The notes under the pieces are model-generated. The model saw only the letters and a list, made by a program, of their open reading frames with translations. It was not told the DNA's origin and made no database searches. Of a DNA stretch of 64,000 bases, positions 23,845 to 31,660 are shown piece by piece. The position numbers and the translations under genes were made by a program. This stretch comes from Streptomyces antibioticus. GTDB lineage: Bacteria > Actinomycetota > Actinomycetes > Streptomycetales > Streptomycetaceae. Within the stretch, counting starts at the first letter, position 1; each line of letters starts with the position of its first letter. The stretch spans positions 744,001-808,000 of the forward strand of contig NZ_KQ948422.1 in assembly GCF_001514065.1 (NCBI RefSeq), read 5' to 3'.

Positions 23845-25286
23845 CGCGGCGCCTGCTGCTCAGCTACCTCGCCCTGGCCTTGCTGGTGCTGGCCGGCCTG
23901 GAGATACCGCTCGGCTACGTCTACGCCCGCGGCGAGACCTCCCGCGCCTCCCAGAGCGTGGAACGCGACGCCTCCATGCTCGCCGAAGTCACCGAGGAGA
24001 ACATCGAACAAGGCCGGCTCGACGCGCTGCCGGACATCGTGGGCGACTACGCCACGCGCACCGGCGGCCACGTCGTCGTCACCGACAGACAGGGCGTCGT
24101 CCTCGCCGACTCCGACCCGGCCGCCCGGACCGGCATCAGCCTCGCCGGCCAGCCGGACATCGCCCGCGCGCTGAACAACCAGCCCACCGTCACCACCACG
24201 ACCGACGGTGACGGCCGGGACGTGCTGTCCGCGACCATGCCCGGCTCCTCGGGCACCACCATCCGCGGCACCCTGCGCCTGACCTACCCTCTGGACCGGG
24301 TGAGCACCCGGGTGCACCGCATCTGGGGAGCCCTGGCCCTGGCCGGCGCCTGCATACTCGCCCTGGTTGCCCTGGTCGCCTACAGCATGGCCCGCTGGAT
24401 CACCCGCCCCCTGCGCACCCTGGAGGCCGCGACGACCCAGCTCGCCGACGGTCACCTGGCCCACCCGCCCGACGCCACCACCGGACCGCCCGAACTGCGC
24501 CGGCTGGCCACCTCGTTCACCCGCACCGCGACTCGCCTGCAGCACCTCCTCCAGTCCCAGCAGGCGTTCGCCTCGGAAGCCTCCCACCAGCTGAAAACCC
24601 CGCTGACCGCGCTGCGCCTGCGGCTGGAGAACTTCGAGCCCTACCTGGACCCGCGCGCGCACGCCAGCTTGGACGAAGCCGTCGGCGAGGTCGAACGCCT
24701 CGGCCGCATGGTGCAGGGCCTGCTCGCCCTGGCCCGCCTGGAGAACACCGCCACCACCCCCGCACCCGCCGACCTGGACATGGTGATCGCCGAGCGGGTC
24801 ACCATGTGGGAGCCCCTGGCAGCCGAACAGTACGTCTCCCTCGACGTCACCGGCCCGCCAGCCGGTCAGGTGTGGGCGATCCCGGGCGCCCTGGAGCAGA
24901 TCATCGACAACCTCCTCGCCAACGCCCTGCGCGTCTCTCCGCCCGGCAGCACCCTCACCCTCCACCGCAGTCCTGGCGGCGAACTGCACATCATCGACCA
25001 GGGCCCCGGCCTGAGCGCCGCCGACCGCGAGCGCGCATTCGACCGGTTCTGGCGCTCCTCCGACTCCCACCACGACGGCACCGGCCTCGGCCTGCCCATC
25101 GTCCGCCACCTCATCAACGCCTCCGGCGGCTCCATCACCCTGCGCCCCGCACCCGGCACCGGTCTCGACGCCCACATCCGGCTGCGCCCCGCCACAGCGC
25201 GTCCCCACCAAGTGCAGCCGACCGGAGAGGACTTCGGCCCCCGCCGTACCCGCGGCCGACGAACACAGACAGCCGACCGCCCATGA
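23841..25286 (+). CDS. Membrane sensor histidine kinase
   Basis: Starts in the ATGA overlap with the response regulator. The 481-residue protein has two transmembrane helices (about residues 5-25 and 155-180) flanking an extracytoplasmic sensor of about 130 residues. A HAMP region (RWITRPLRTLEAAT) follows, then a dimerisation box with His249 (SEASHQLKTPLTALRLRLENF) and an ATPase domain with N box (DNLLANALR), DQGPGL and GTGLGLPIV. The C-terminal 30 residues are Arg/Thr-rich and probably disordered. It phosphorylates the regulator encoded directly upstream. Confidence 0.92.
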   Translation: MTRRLLLSYLALALLVLAGLEIPLGYVYARGETSRASQSVERDASMLAEVTEENIEQGRLDALPDIVGDYATRTGGHVVVTDRQGVVLADSDPAARTGISLAGQPDIARALNNQPTVTTTTDGDGRDVLSATMPGSSGTTIRGTLRLTYPLDRVSTRVHRIWGALALAGACILALVALVAYSMARWITRPLRTLEAATTQLADGHLAHPPDATTGPPELRRLATSFTRTATRLQHLLQSQQAFASEASHQLKTPLTALRLRLENFEPYLDPRAHASLDEAVGEVERLGRMVQGLLALARLENTATTPAPADLDMVIAERVTMWEPLAAEQYVSLDVTGPPAGQVWAIPGALEQIIDNLLANALRVSPPGSTLTLHRSPGGELHIIDQGPGLSAADRERAFDRFWRSSDSHHDGTGLGLPIVRHLINASGGSITLRPAPGTGLDAHIRLRPATARPHQVQPTGEDFGPRRTRGRRTQTADRP

Positions 25287-25319
25287 GAGGGAGCTCGCCG
25301 AAACCTGGGCCGTGACCAG

Positions 25320-26810
25320 TCACGGAGTGACCGTGTACGTCTGCACGTCGAAGGTCTGGCCGAGGGAGTTCGTCGGCGCCACTGTCACCGAGGTGCCGTC
25401 CACGGTCACCTTCAGGAAGTGGTACACCTGCGCGTCGTCCGTGGGTACCGACGCGGCGCCGCAGGCCGAACCCCGGTTGCGGCTGTAGGACCACCCGATG
25501 CCGTAGGCGTCGGTGGCCGAGCAGCCGTTCTCCCCGACGGAGTGCACATCGGCCCCGCCGCCACCGGTGACATACTGCGCGATCCGGCCCGGGCCCGCGG
25601 TGTTGCGCTGATACAGGTGAGAGTGGCCGTTGAAGACAAGGTCCACGCCGCCGTCCAGCAGGGTCTGCTCGACGCCCGTGAGGAAGATGTCGCTCGGCTC
25701 GCTCGCGCTGTCCGAGCGCAGCGGGAAGTGGAAGAAGGCGAATTTCGGCACGCCCGGATGGGCGGCGAGGTCGGCCTTGAGCCACTCGTACTCGGCGGTT
25801 CCGTCCTGCCAGTGTGCGTGCGCGTCCTGCTCGTAGATCGCGCAGTGCGAGCCGCACGAACCGCCGGTGGCGGAACCGGTGTTGGAGTTCCCCCACGCGG
25901 TGTCGAGCAGGTAGAAGCGGACGCCTCCGGTGGTGAAGGCGTAGTACGTCGTCGGATAGGAGATCGGACTCGATCCCAGGTACGCCGGATAGTCGACGAG
26001 TGCCCACACCCCGCCGGAGGCCGCCGCCAGTGCCGACTGCTTCCACACCTGCAGATAGGTGTTCGTCATGCTGTGGTTTCCGACGGTGCCGATCAGCGGG
26101 ATGCGCATGCCGGGCTGCGTCCAGTACGACGGCCCGAACCAGGAACTGACGTCCACGCCCGTCTGGTTGAGGTCGCCGTACTGGGTCTGCGAGGTGCCGG
26201 GGTGCGTGTTGTCGCCGGTCTGGACGACGAAACGGGCACCGCTCGCCGCGATCTGGCTCATCACGTTCGCCTGGTTCACGTTCAGTGAGCCGTCGTCGAC
26301 GCCGGAGTTGGTGGTCTCGCCCGTGTCGCCGAGTACGTCGAAGGTGAACGGCGTGGTGGAGCCCGCGGATTCGGGGGTGGTGAAGTTCGGGGTCGGCAGG
26401 GTGCCCAGCAGGTCCGTGCCGGATGCGGTGTGGACGCGGTAGCAGTACGTGGTGCCCGCGCTCAGGCCCGTCACCGTGACCGAGTTGGCGTACTCCCGGG
26501 CTGAGCCGACCGTGATCGGGCTGCCCAGGCTGGGGGAAGTGGCCGTGTTCGCCGCGCAGTTACCCAGTGGGCCGTAGCGGACCGAGCCGCGGCTCTGCGT
26601 CGTGGTCGCCCAGCTCACCTGGACGGACGTCGTCGTGGCGTCCGAGAGATAGGGGGCGCGTGTCAACTGCGCGTCGGCGCCCGGCAGGTCGGCGTGCGCC
26701 GCCGGAGCGAACGACAGCGCCGTGCCCGCCCCCAGGACGAGGGCGAACACGGCGCTGCGAGCGTGCCTCAAGGAGAGGCTGCGGTGCTGGGAAGAGAGTC
26801 TTCTGGTCAT
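25320..26810 (-). CDS. Secreted purple-acid-phosphatase-like metallophosphoesterase
   Basis: The 496-residue protein has a long signal peptide ending at AAHA (about residue 40). It continues with a fibronectin-like N-terminal domain (TRAPYLSDATTTSVQVSWATT) and a calcineurin-like domain with the metal ligands in DVLGDTGE, QTGDNTH, GTVGNHS and FNGHSHLYQR. That is the purple acid phosphatase layout: a secreted, dimetal phosphomonoesterase. It is the last gene of the overlapping six-gene minus-strand operon; its ATG overlaps the previous stop. Substrate within the operon is unknown, perhaps a phosphorylated glycan or released phosphate ester. Confidence 0.85.
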   Translation of the reverse strand: MTRRLSSQHRSLSLRHARSAVFALVLGAGTALSFAPAAHADLPGADAQLTRAPYLSDATTTSVQVSWATTTQSRGSVRYGPLGNCAANTATSPSLGSPITVGSAREYANSVTVTGLSAGTTYCYRVHTASGTDLLGTLPTPNFTTPESAGSTTPFTFDVLGDTGETTNSGVDDGSLNVNQANVMSQIAASGARFVVQTGDNTHPGTSQTQYGDLNQTGVDVSSWFGPSYWTQPGMRIPLIGTVGNHSMTNTYLQVWKQSALAAASGGVWALVDYPAYLGSSPISYPTTYYAFTTGGVRFYLLDTAWGNSNTGSATGGSCGSHCAIYEQDAHAHWQDGTAEYEWLKADLAAHPGVPKFAFFHFPLRSDSASEPSDIFLTGVEQTLLDGGVDLVFNGHSHLYQRNTAGPGRIAQYVTGGGGADVHSVGENGCSATDAYGIGWSYSRNRGSACGAASVPTDDAQVYHFLKVTVDGTSVTVAPTNSLGQTFDVQTYTVTP

Positions 26811-27904
26811 GTTCCTTCTTCCTTTCTCATTCTGATCCCGCGCCGTCGGGCCAGCGCCGCGACGGTGGCCACCAGCAGCGCCGCGCAGCCGGTGATCCGC
26901 AGCAGGCCCGGCCAGTAGCCGAGCGGGTCATGGCGGGCCGCTGGTGAGGCGGGCACCGACGGAGCGGCCGCCACGGGGGTGCCGCGCAACTCGCGCAGCA
27001 CGTCCAGGGATTGCGTGCCGTGCTGGAGCGACGGCTCCACGTGCGAGTTCTCGCTGAACTCGTTCCAGCTGATCAGCCCGAGCACATCCGGAGCCGAGGC
27101 CATGGCGGCCGCGTACTCGGTGCGCAGCGTCCGGCCACCGTCCCGTGGCACCGACTTGGTGCCGCCGACCAGGCGGGCGTCGAAGCCGGGGGCGAACGGT
27201 GCCATCCAGTAGCCGCGGGCCGCGTGTGCGGTGGTGGCCATCGCCCGCAGTTTGGTGGTGTGCCGGTCGTTCGTGTCCGGGTTCACCGACGACCAGTAGT
27301 AGGCGTCGCCGTCGGTGACGTGCGCCAGCCTGCGAATGCCCTGTGGGCTCTTCTCGGTGCCGAGCACCAGCATCCCTTTGCGCACCGGCCCGGTGATGTG
27401 CGCGATGTCCGCGGTCGAGTACTGCCAGGTGCCGCTGAACACCGTCAGCGGCTTGCCGTCGAGGCGGAAGAACGCCGGGTCGCGGGCGTAACGGCCGTAC
27501 AGCAGACGGAAGTCGGCGGCGACCCGGTCGGTGGCGAGAGGCCGGCGCTGGAAGTCGAGCCCCTGATAGATGACCGCCACCTTGAAGTAGCGGGCCCGCG
27601 CCACGTCCAGCAGCAGCCGCAGCCGTCTGTTGTTGACGGGCGAGGATTTCCAGCTCACCACGAAACCGTCGATGCCCGCGGCCTTCGCCCAGTCGACATG
27701 GGTGCGGAGCACGGAGGCGTCGTCGCTGGAGTAGTGGCCCAGTCGGGGGTAGTCGGTTTTGGCGCGCTGCCACGACGACGGCTCGAACCACTGGTAGTAG
27801 TACGCCAGCAGTGGCACCCGACGCTCTTCGGCCGATCTCGCGGACGCCGGGAACAGCCCCGCCAGCACCAGTACCAGCACGGCCAGCAGCCCCGGTCTTC
27901 TCAT
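26807..27904 (-). CDS. GH99-like membrane-anchored glycoside hydrolase
   Basis: The 365-residue protein has a signal peptide (LLAVLVLVLAGLFPASARS), a TIM-barrel-like domain starting VPLLAYYYQWFEPSSW with DGFVVSWKSS, YQGLDF, FSGTWQYS and GLISWNEFSENSHVEPS, and a C-terminal transmembrane helix (LLRITGCAALLVATVAAL) followed by Arg/Lys. The YYYQWF and SWNEFSE motifs match the glycoside-hydrolase-99-like/WbsX family, whose characterised members are endo-alpha-mannosidases. It would sit on the outer face of the membrane. It overlaps both neighbours by ATGA. The glycosidic bond cleaved is uncertain. Confidence 0.75.
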   Translation of the reverse strand: MRRPGLLAVLVLVLAGLFPASARSAEERRVPLLAYYYQWFEPSSWQRAKTDYPRLGHYSSDDASVLRTHVDWAKAAGIDGFVVSWKSSPVNNRRLRLLLDVARARYFKVAVIYQGLDFQRRPLATDRVAADFRLLYGRYARDPAFFRLDGKPLTVFSGTWQYSTADIAHITGPVRKGMLVLGTEKSPQGIRRLAHVTDGDAYYWSSVNPDTNDRHTTKLRAMATTAHAARGYWMAPFAPGFDARLVGGTKSVPRDGGRTLRTEYAAAMASAPDVLGLISWNEFSENSHVEPSLQHGTQSLDVLRELRGTPVAAAPSVPASPAARHDPLGYWPGLLRITGCAALLVATVAALARRRGIRMRKEEGT

Positions 27905-28902
27905 CCGTGCTCACCGCCCCGCCGTCGCCGCATCCACCGCCCGACCAGCAGCAGTCCTGCCGCCAGCACCCCCGCCGTGCCCGCCGCGAGCGCCAGGTCG
28001 GCCCGGCTGACCACCCTGAGCTGCATGCTCTGTGTCCGTGACAGGCGGACCTGCTGGACGGCCCGCAGGCCCTGGCCGCCGGTCACCTCCACCTCGTACT
28101 GCCCGTGCGGCAGATCCCGCAGGGTCGCTTCCCGACCGGCATCGAAGGGCACCTCCCGCACCGACCCGTCCGGCAGCGTGATCCGCACCGCCCGCCCGGC
28201 CGCCGACCCGAGCACCGCGTCCCGCGCCGACACCGTCAGATCGTGGAACGGCGTGGTGAAAGCGACCTCCTGAGTCGCTGCCGGTTGGAACCGCTGACGC
28301 CCGGCGTCCACCGTGTTCGTGCCGTACGCGTCCGCCGACAGCAGTGCGTATCCGACCTTCCGCGAGGTCAGCACGCTGTTGCGGTACACCGGCAACAGCC
28401 CGTCCAGCCAGACCGGTTGCCCCACCGGCAGCCGCTGGGTGTGTCCCGTGTCGCTGCGCACGCTCACATACGGCACCCGGTCGCGGGGTACGGCGCGACC
28501 GTCCTGGTCGACGCAGCGCACCGTCACCCGGAAGCGGGCCGTGAACGCCGCCGTCACCGTGTAGTCACGACGCAGCGGCAGCCCCCGTACCGTGCGCCGG
28601 AACGCCTGGTCGGGATCGCGTTGCCCGGCCCACCGGGAGAACGTGAACTGCCGTTCTTCCGAGGCCAGTTCACGGTCGTCGACGGCCAGTGCGTGCCCCG
28701 CGAAATCGTGCGCACCGGTGAAACGCACCGTCCCGTCCGCCCCGGTGACCGCCGTACGCCCGTCGAACGTGAACGGCACACCGGCGAGCCGGGGCGTCGT
28801 GCGCACCGTGACGGTGACCGAAGTGACGGCCACCGCAGGACTCGGCGCCAGCCCCACCAGCACGACCCCCACCAGCACCAACCACTTCACGACGTACGCC
28901 AT
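27901..28902 (-). CDS. Membrane-anchored exported protein with beta-sandwich repeats
   Basis: Start at MAYVVKWL; the frame is open upstream as a shadow of the next gene. The 333-residue protein has a signal peptide ending near AVA, three to four carboxypeptidase-regulatory-like or Ig-like modules (VTVRTTPRLAGVPFTFDG, VTVRCVDQDGRAVPRD, LTVSARDAVLGSAAGRAV with DLPHGQYEVEVTGG), and a C-terminal transmembrane helix (LALAAGTAGVLAAGLLLVG) plus RRRR. It looks like an extracellular scaffold or receptor tethered to the membrane. It overlaps the upstream gene by 16 bp and the downstream by 4 bp. No enzyme motif is visible. Confidence 0.7.
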   Translation of the reverse strand: MAYVVKWLVLVGVVLVGLAPSPAVAVTSVTVTVRTTPRLAGVPFTFDGRTAVTGADGTVRFTGAHDFAGHALAVDDRELASEERQFTFSRWAGQRDPDQAFRRTVRGLPLRRDYTVTAAFTARFRVTVRCVDQDGRAVPRDRVPYVSVRSDTGHTQRLPVGQPVWLDGLLPVYRNSVLTSRKVGYALLSADAYGTNTVDAGRQRFQPAATQEVAFTTPFHDLTVSARDAVLGSAAGRAVRITLPDGSVREVPFDAGREATLRDLPHGQYEVEVTGGQGLRAVQQVRLSRTQSMQLRVVSRADLALAAGTAGVLAAGLLLVGRWMRRRRGGEHG

Positions 28903-30140
28903 TTCGGTCGCACCGCCCCCCACAGCAACCCCGCCACCAGCAACGACGCAGCCCCGTACACCGCGTACACGGGCATCGGCGAGGGCTGCCGTGCCACCGG
29001 AAGCGGCGCCTCCCGCACCCCCGCCGGAATCAGCTCGGCGCGCCGCGGTGCCGCCGAGAAGTCGAAGGCGTCGGCGAGACTCCGAACCTGCGCCGTACGG
29101 CCACCCAGCGGTCGCAGCCGCCAGTTGTCCACCACGAACCGCAGCGCACTGGCCGCCTCGAACTGTCCGTGCTGCACCTTCCCCCGCGACACATACGGGC
29201 TGACCAGCAGCGCCGGCACCCGCAGCCCCCGCCCGGCGGTCGGTTTCACATGGTCGTACCAGCCCCCGGAACCGTCGTACGACCACAACAGCGCTGACGA
29301 CGACCAGTACTGACTGACCATCAGCTGCGAGGCGAGGTCCCGCACCAGCCGCTGTCCGGCCGGCACCGAGCGTGCCGACCGCTCGCCCGCGCCCGACGAC
29401 GCGACGAACGCCACCGAGGGCAGCGTCCCGCGGTCCAGGTCCCGGTAGTACTCGCCGAGGTCGACGATGTGCGCGCTCAGCCTCCGGTCGTCGACGAAGC
29501 GCGGAATGTCGAGGAGCGGGACCCGGACGGTCTGGGTGGTGCGGTCGGGTGAGCGGTAGGTCTGCTTCGGGTCGTAGTTCTGGACGTAGAACTTCCAGCT
29601 CACCCCCGCCTCTTCCAGCCGGTCGAAGAGGGTGGGGCCGGTCAGGTCCGCCGTGCCCGCGACCCAGTGGGCGCGGTTGGCGCGGGTGCCGTCGAGCGAG
29701 GACGCGAAGAACTGGTCGAAGAGCTCGTAGCGGTCGGCTGCGTTCCAGTAGAAGGGCAGGTCACGGCGGTCGTAGTGCCCCATGGCCACGCGCCCGTCCC
29801 GGCCCTGCCGTCCGAAGGCGCTGACGAAGCCGTCCATGCGCCCGCCGTTGTACTGCTGCCGCACCAGGCGCGGCCCGGCGCCGGGGGAAAGGGGCGGGGA
29901 GCCGTGCAGCGGGTAGGGCGCCACCGTGCCCGCGCCCGGATGCGCCGGATCGCGCGGCTGACTGATCCCCGCGGTGAGGCCGTCGGCTCCCGGGTACGTG
30001 CCGAAGTAGTGGTCGAAGGTGCGGTCACCCTGCATGAGATACACGAAGTGCTCAACGGGAGTGCGGGGGCGGGGAGTTGACGCGGTTGCCGGGCCGCTGC
30101 CGGTCAGCAGCAGGACCAGTGCCGCCAGCAGCACCCTCAT
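28887..30140 (-). CDS. Phospholipase-C-like phosphoesterase, membrane-tethered
   Basis: Start at the ATG overlapping the glycosyltransferase stop. The 417-residue protein has a signal peptide (LLAALVLLLTGSGPATAS), then VEHFVYLMQGDRTFDHYFGTYPGADG, the opening of the bacterial phosphoesterase/phospholipase C family (usual ENRSFDHYFG), and later WYDHVKPT and LLVSPY. Here the usual Glu-Asn-Arg-Ser is Gly-Asp-Arg-Thr, so one metal ligand position may differ. A transmembrane helix lies near the C-terminus (PVYAVYGAASLLVAGLLWGAV). It would hydrolyse phosphodiesters such as lipid-linked or teichoic-type groups at the cell surface. Confidence 0.75.
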   Translation of the reverse strand: MRVLLAALVLLLTGSGPATASTPRPRTPVEHFVYLMQGDRTFDHYFGTYPGADGLTAGISQPRDPAHPGAGTVAPYPLHGSPPLSPGAGPRLVRQQYNGGRMDGFVSAFGRQGRDGRVAMGHYDRRDLPFYWNAADRYELFDQFFASSLDGTRANRAHWVAGTADLTGPTLFDRLEEAGVSWKFYVQNYDPKQTYRSPDRTTQTVRVPLLDIPRFVDDRRLSAHIVDLGEYYRDLDRGTLPSVAFVASSGAGERSARSVPAGQRLVRDLASQLMVSQYWSSSALLWSYDGSGGWYDHVKPTAGRGLRVPALLVSPYVSRGKVQHGQFEAASALRFVVDNWRLRPLGGRTAQVRSLADAFDFSAAPRRAELIPAGVREAPLPVARQPSPMPVYAVYGAASLLVAGLLWGAVRPKWRTS

Positions 30141-31660
30141 GACGCCCTCACCCGGTAGATCACGACCACCTTCACCCCGTCCCCGTTGCGCGCGGTGAAC
30201 ACCGCCGTCGCGTGATAACGCCCCACCAGGCCCTGCAACTTGGCGGTGAAGAACGGCGTACGGCGTGCCGTGTACGCGTCCCACACCAGGTACTGGAAGT
30301 CGCCGTCCCTGAGGGCCCGGTCCGGGTTCGGGACCGCCCGGTAGCTGGGGTTGCGGCGTGCCGGGTCGGGCGAGACGGAGAGCGCGGAGACGGGACAGAA
30401 GCCGTAGTACTGGACCACGTTGGCCATGGAGGGACCGATGGCGAGCAGCCGCGAGCCCTCCGGCGCGTGCTCGCGCACCCACAGCCCGGCCTCCCGACCG
30501 CCCGGCAGCCCGCCCGTCCCGGCCAGGAAGCGGGTGCTCGTCTGCGGCTGGATCCGCATCCAGCACGGCACCGCGAGCGACGCCACGACCAGCCAGATCG
30601 CCGAGGCGGCCGCGAGGCGCTGCATCCGGTCCACCCGTGGGAACGAGGTGAGCGTCCGCCCAGCCAGCACAGCGAACACCGGTGCCACGGGCAGCAGATA
30701 CTGGAAGCCCTTCACCGGCCACACCGTGAAGAACAGTGCGGGCACCACGACCCAGCACACCAGCAGCCGCTCCCGCCAGGTGCTCTCGCGCCGCAGCCAC
30801 ACCAGCCCCGCCAGGGCCGCCGCAACCACCAACGGGCCCACGGCCCACGGCACTTCACGACCGTAGAAGGAGTAGGGATGATTGGCGCGGCGGAACATCT
30901 GCCACAGCAGGTAGTTCCCGCCCGCCCGCGCGTGCCCGGCCAGCAGCTGGGACAGCGGATGGGCCACCGCCACCACCCCGATCACACCCAGCGCGGGCAG
31001 CAGATGCCGCCAGCGGGTGCGCACGGCCGGGGTCAGCGCGAAGAACGCGTACAGCGACCCCAGGAAGACGATCGAGGTCTCCTTCGCCAGCACCGTGAAC
31101 CCGAGCATCCCGCCGGCCGCCAGCAGCCAGCGCGGGGACGGTGATTCGGCGTACCGCACCACGCAGTACAGGGCGCCGGTCGCGCACAGCGTCATCGGCG
31201 CGTCCAGCAGCACCTGGCGGCTCACCACGACGTGGTACGGCATCACCGCCAGCAGCAGCGCCCCGACGAGCGCGGCCCGCCGCCCGTACAGCCGTCGCCC
31301 AAGGCCGTACGTCACCGCCACCGTCGCCACACCCAGCAGCGCGGGCACCGCGCGCGCCGCCCAGTCGCTCTCGTGGACGCGCAGCGCCAGCGAGACGAGT
31401 GACTGGAACAGCACCGGGTGCGCCCTGAACACCGGGAAGAGCGAGCCGAGTTGCTCGTCCCCGGCGAGTGAGGCGGCCGTACCCGTGTACACCGCCTCGT
31501 CGCTGTTGAAGCCGGTCGCGGTGAGCTGCCACAGGCGCAGGAAGGCCGCCAGCAGGAGAACGGCGGTCAGGGGTGCGGCAGCCCGCACCCCGGCGCCGGA
31601 GGGGGCCGGCGCCGGGGCGGTGCGGGATGCTCCTCTGGGGAGCACGAACCGGTCGGTCAT
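30137..31660 (-). CDS. GT39/PMT-like polytopic glycosyltransferase
   Basis: The 507-residue protein has about eleven hydrophobic helices, with the first loop carrying GFNSDEAVYTG (the conserved Asp-Glu of GT-C enzymes) and later MPYHVVVSRQVLLDAPM. This is the family of dolichyl/polyprenyl-phosphate-sugar transferases (PMT, ArnT-like). It moves a sugar from a polyprenyl-phosphate donor onto an acceptor outside the membrane. The upstream gene could make and flip that donor. Start and stop overlap both neighbours by 4 bp, so it is one transcription unit. Acceptor unknown. Confidence 0.82.
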   Translation of the reverse strand: MTDRFVLPRGASRTAPAPAPSGAGVRAAAPLTAVLLLAAFLRLWQLTATGFNSDEAVYTGTAASLAGDEQLGSLFPVFRAHPVLFQSLVSLALRVHESDWAARAVPALLGVATVAVTYGLGRRLYGRRAALVGALLLAVMPYHVVVSRQVLLDAPMTLCATGALYCVVRYAESPSPRWLLAAGGMLGFTVLAKETSIVFLGSLYAFFALTPAVRTRWRHLLPALGVIGVVAVAHPLSQLLAGHARAGGNYLLWQMFRRANHPYSFYGREVPWAVGPLVVAAALAGLVWLRRESTWRERLLVCWVVVPALFFTVWPVKGFQYLLPVAPVFAVLAGRTLTSFPRVDRMQRLAAASAIWLVVASLAVPCWMRIQPQTSTRFLAGTGGLPGGREAGLWVREHAPEGSRLLAIGPSMANVVQYYGFCPVSALSVSPDPARRNPSYRAVPNPDRALRDGDFQYLVWDAYTARRTPFFTAKLQGLVGRYHATAVFTARNGDGVKVVVIYRVRAS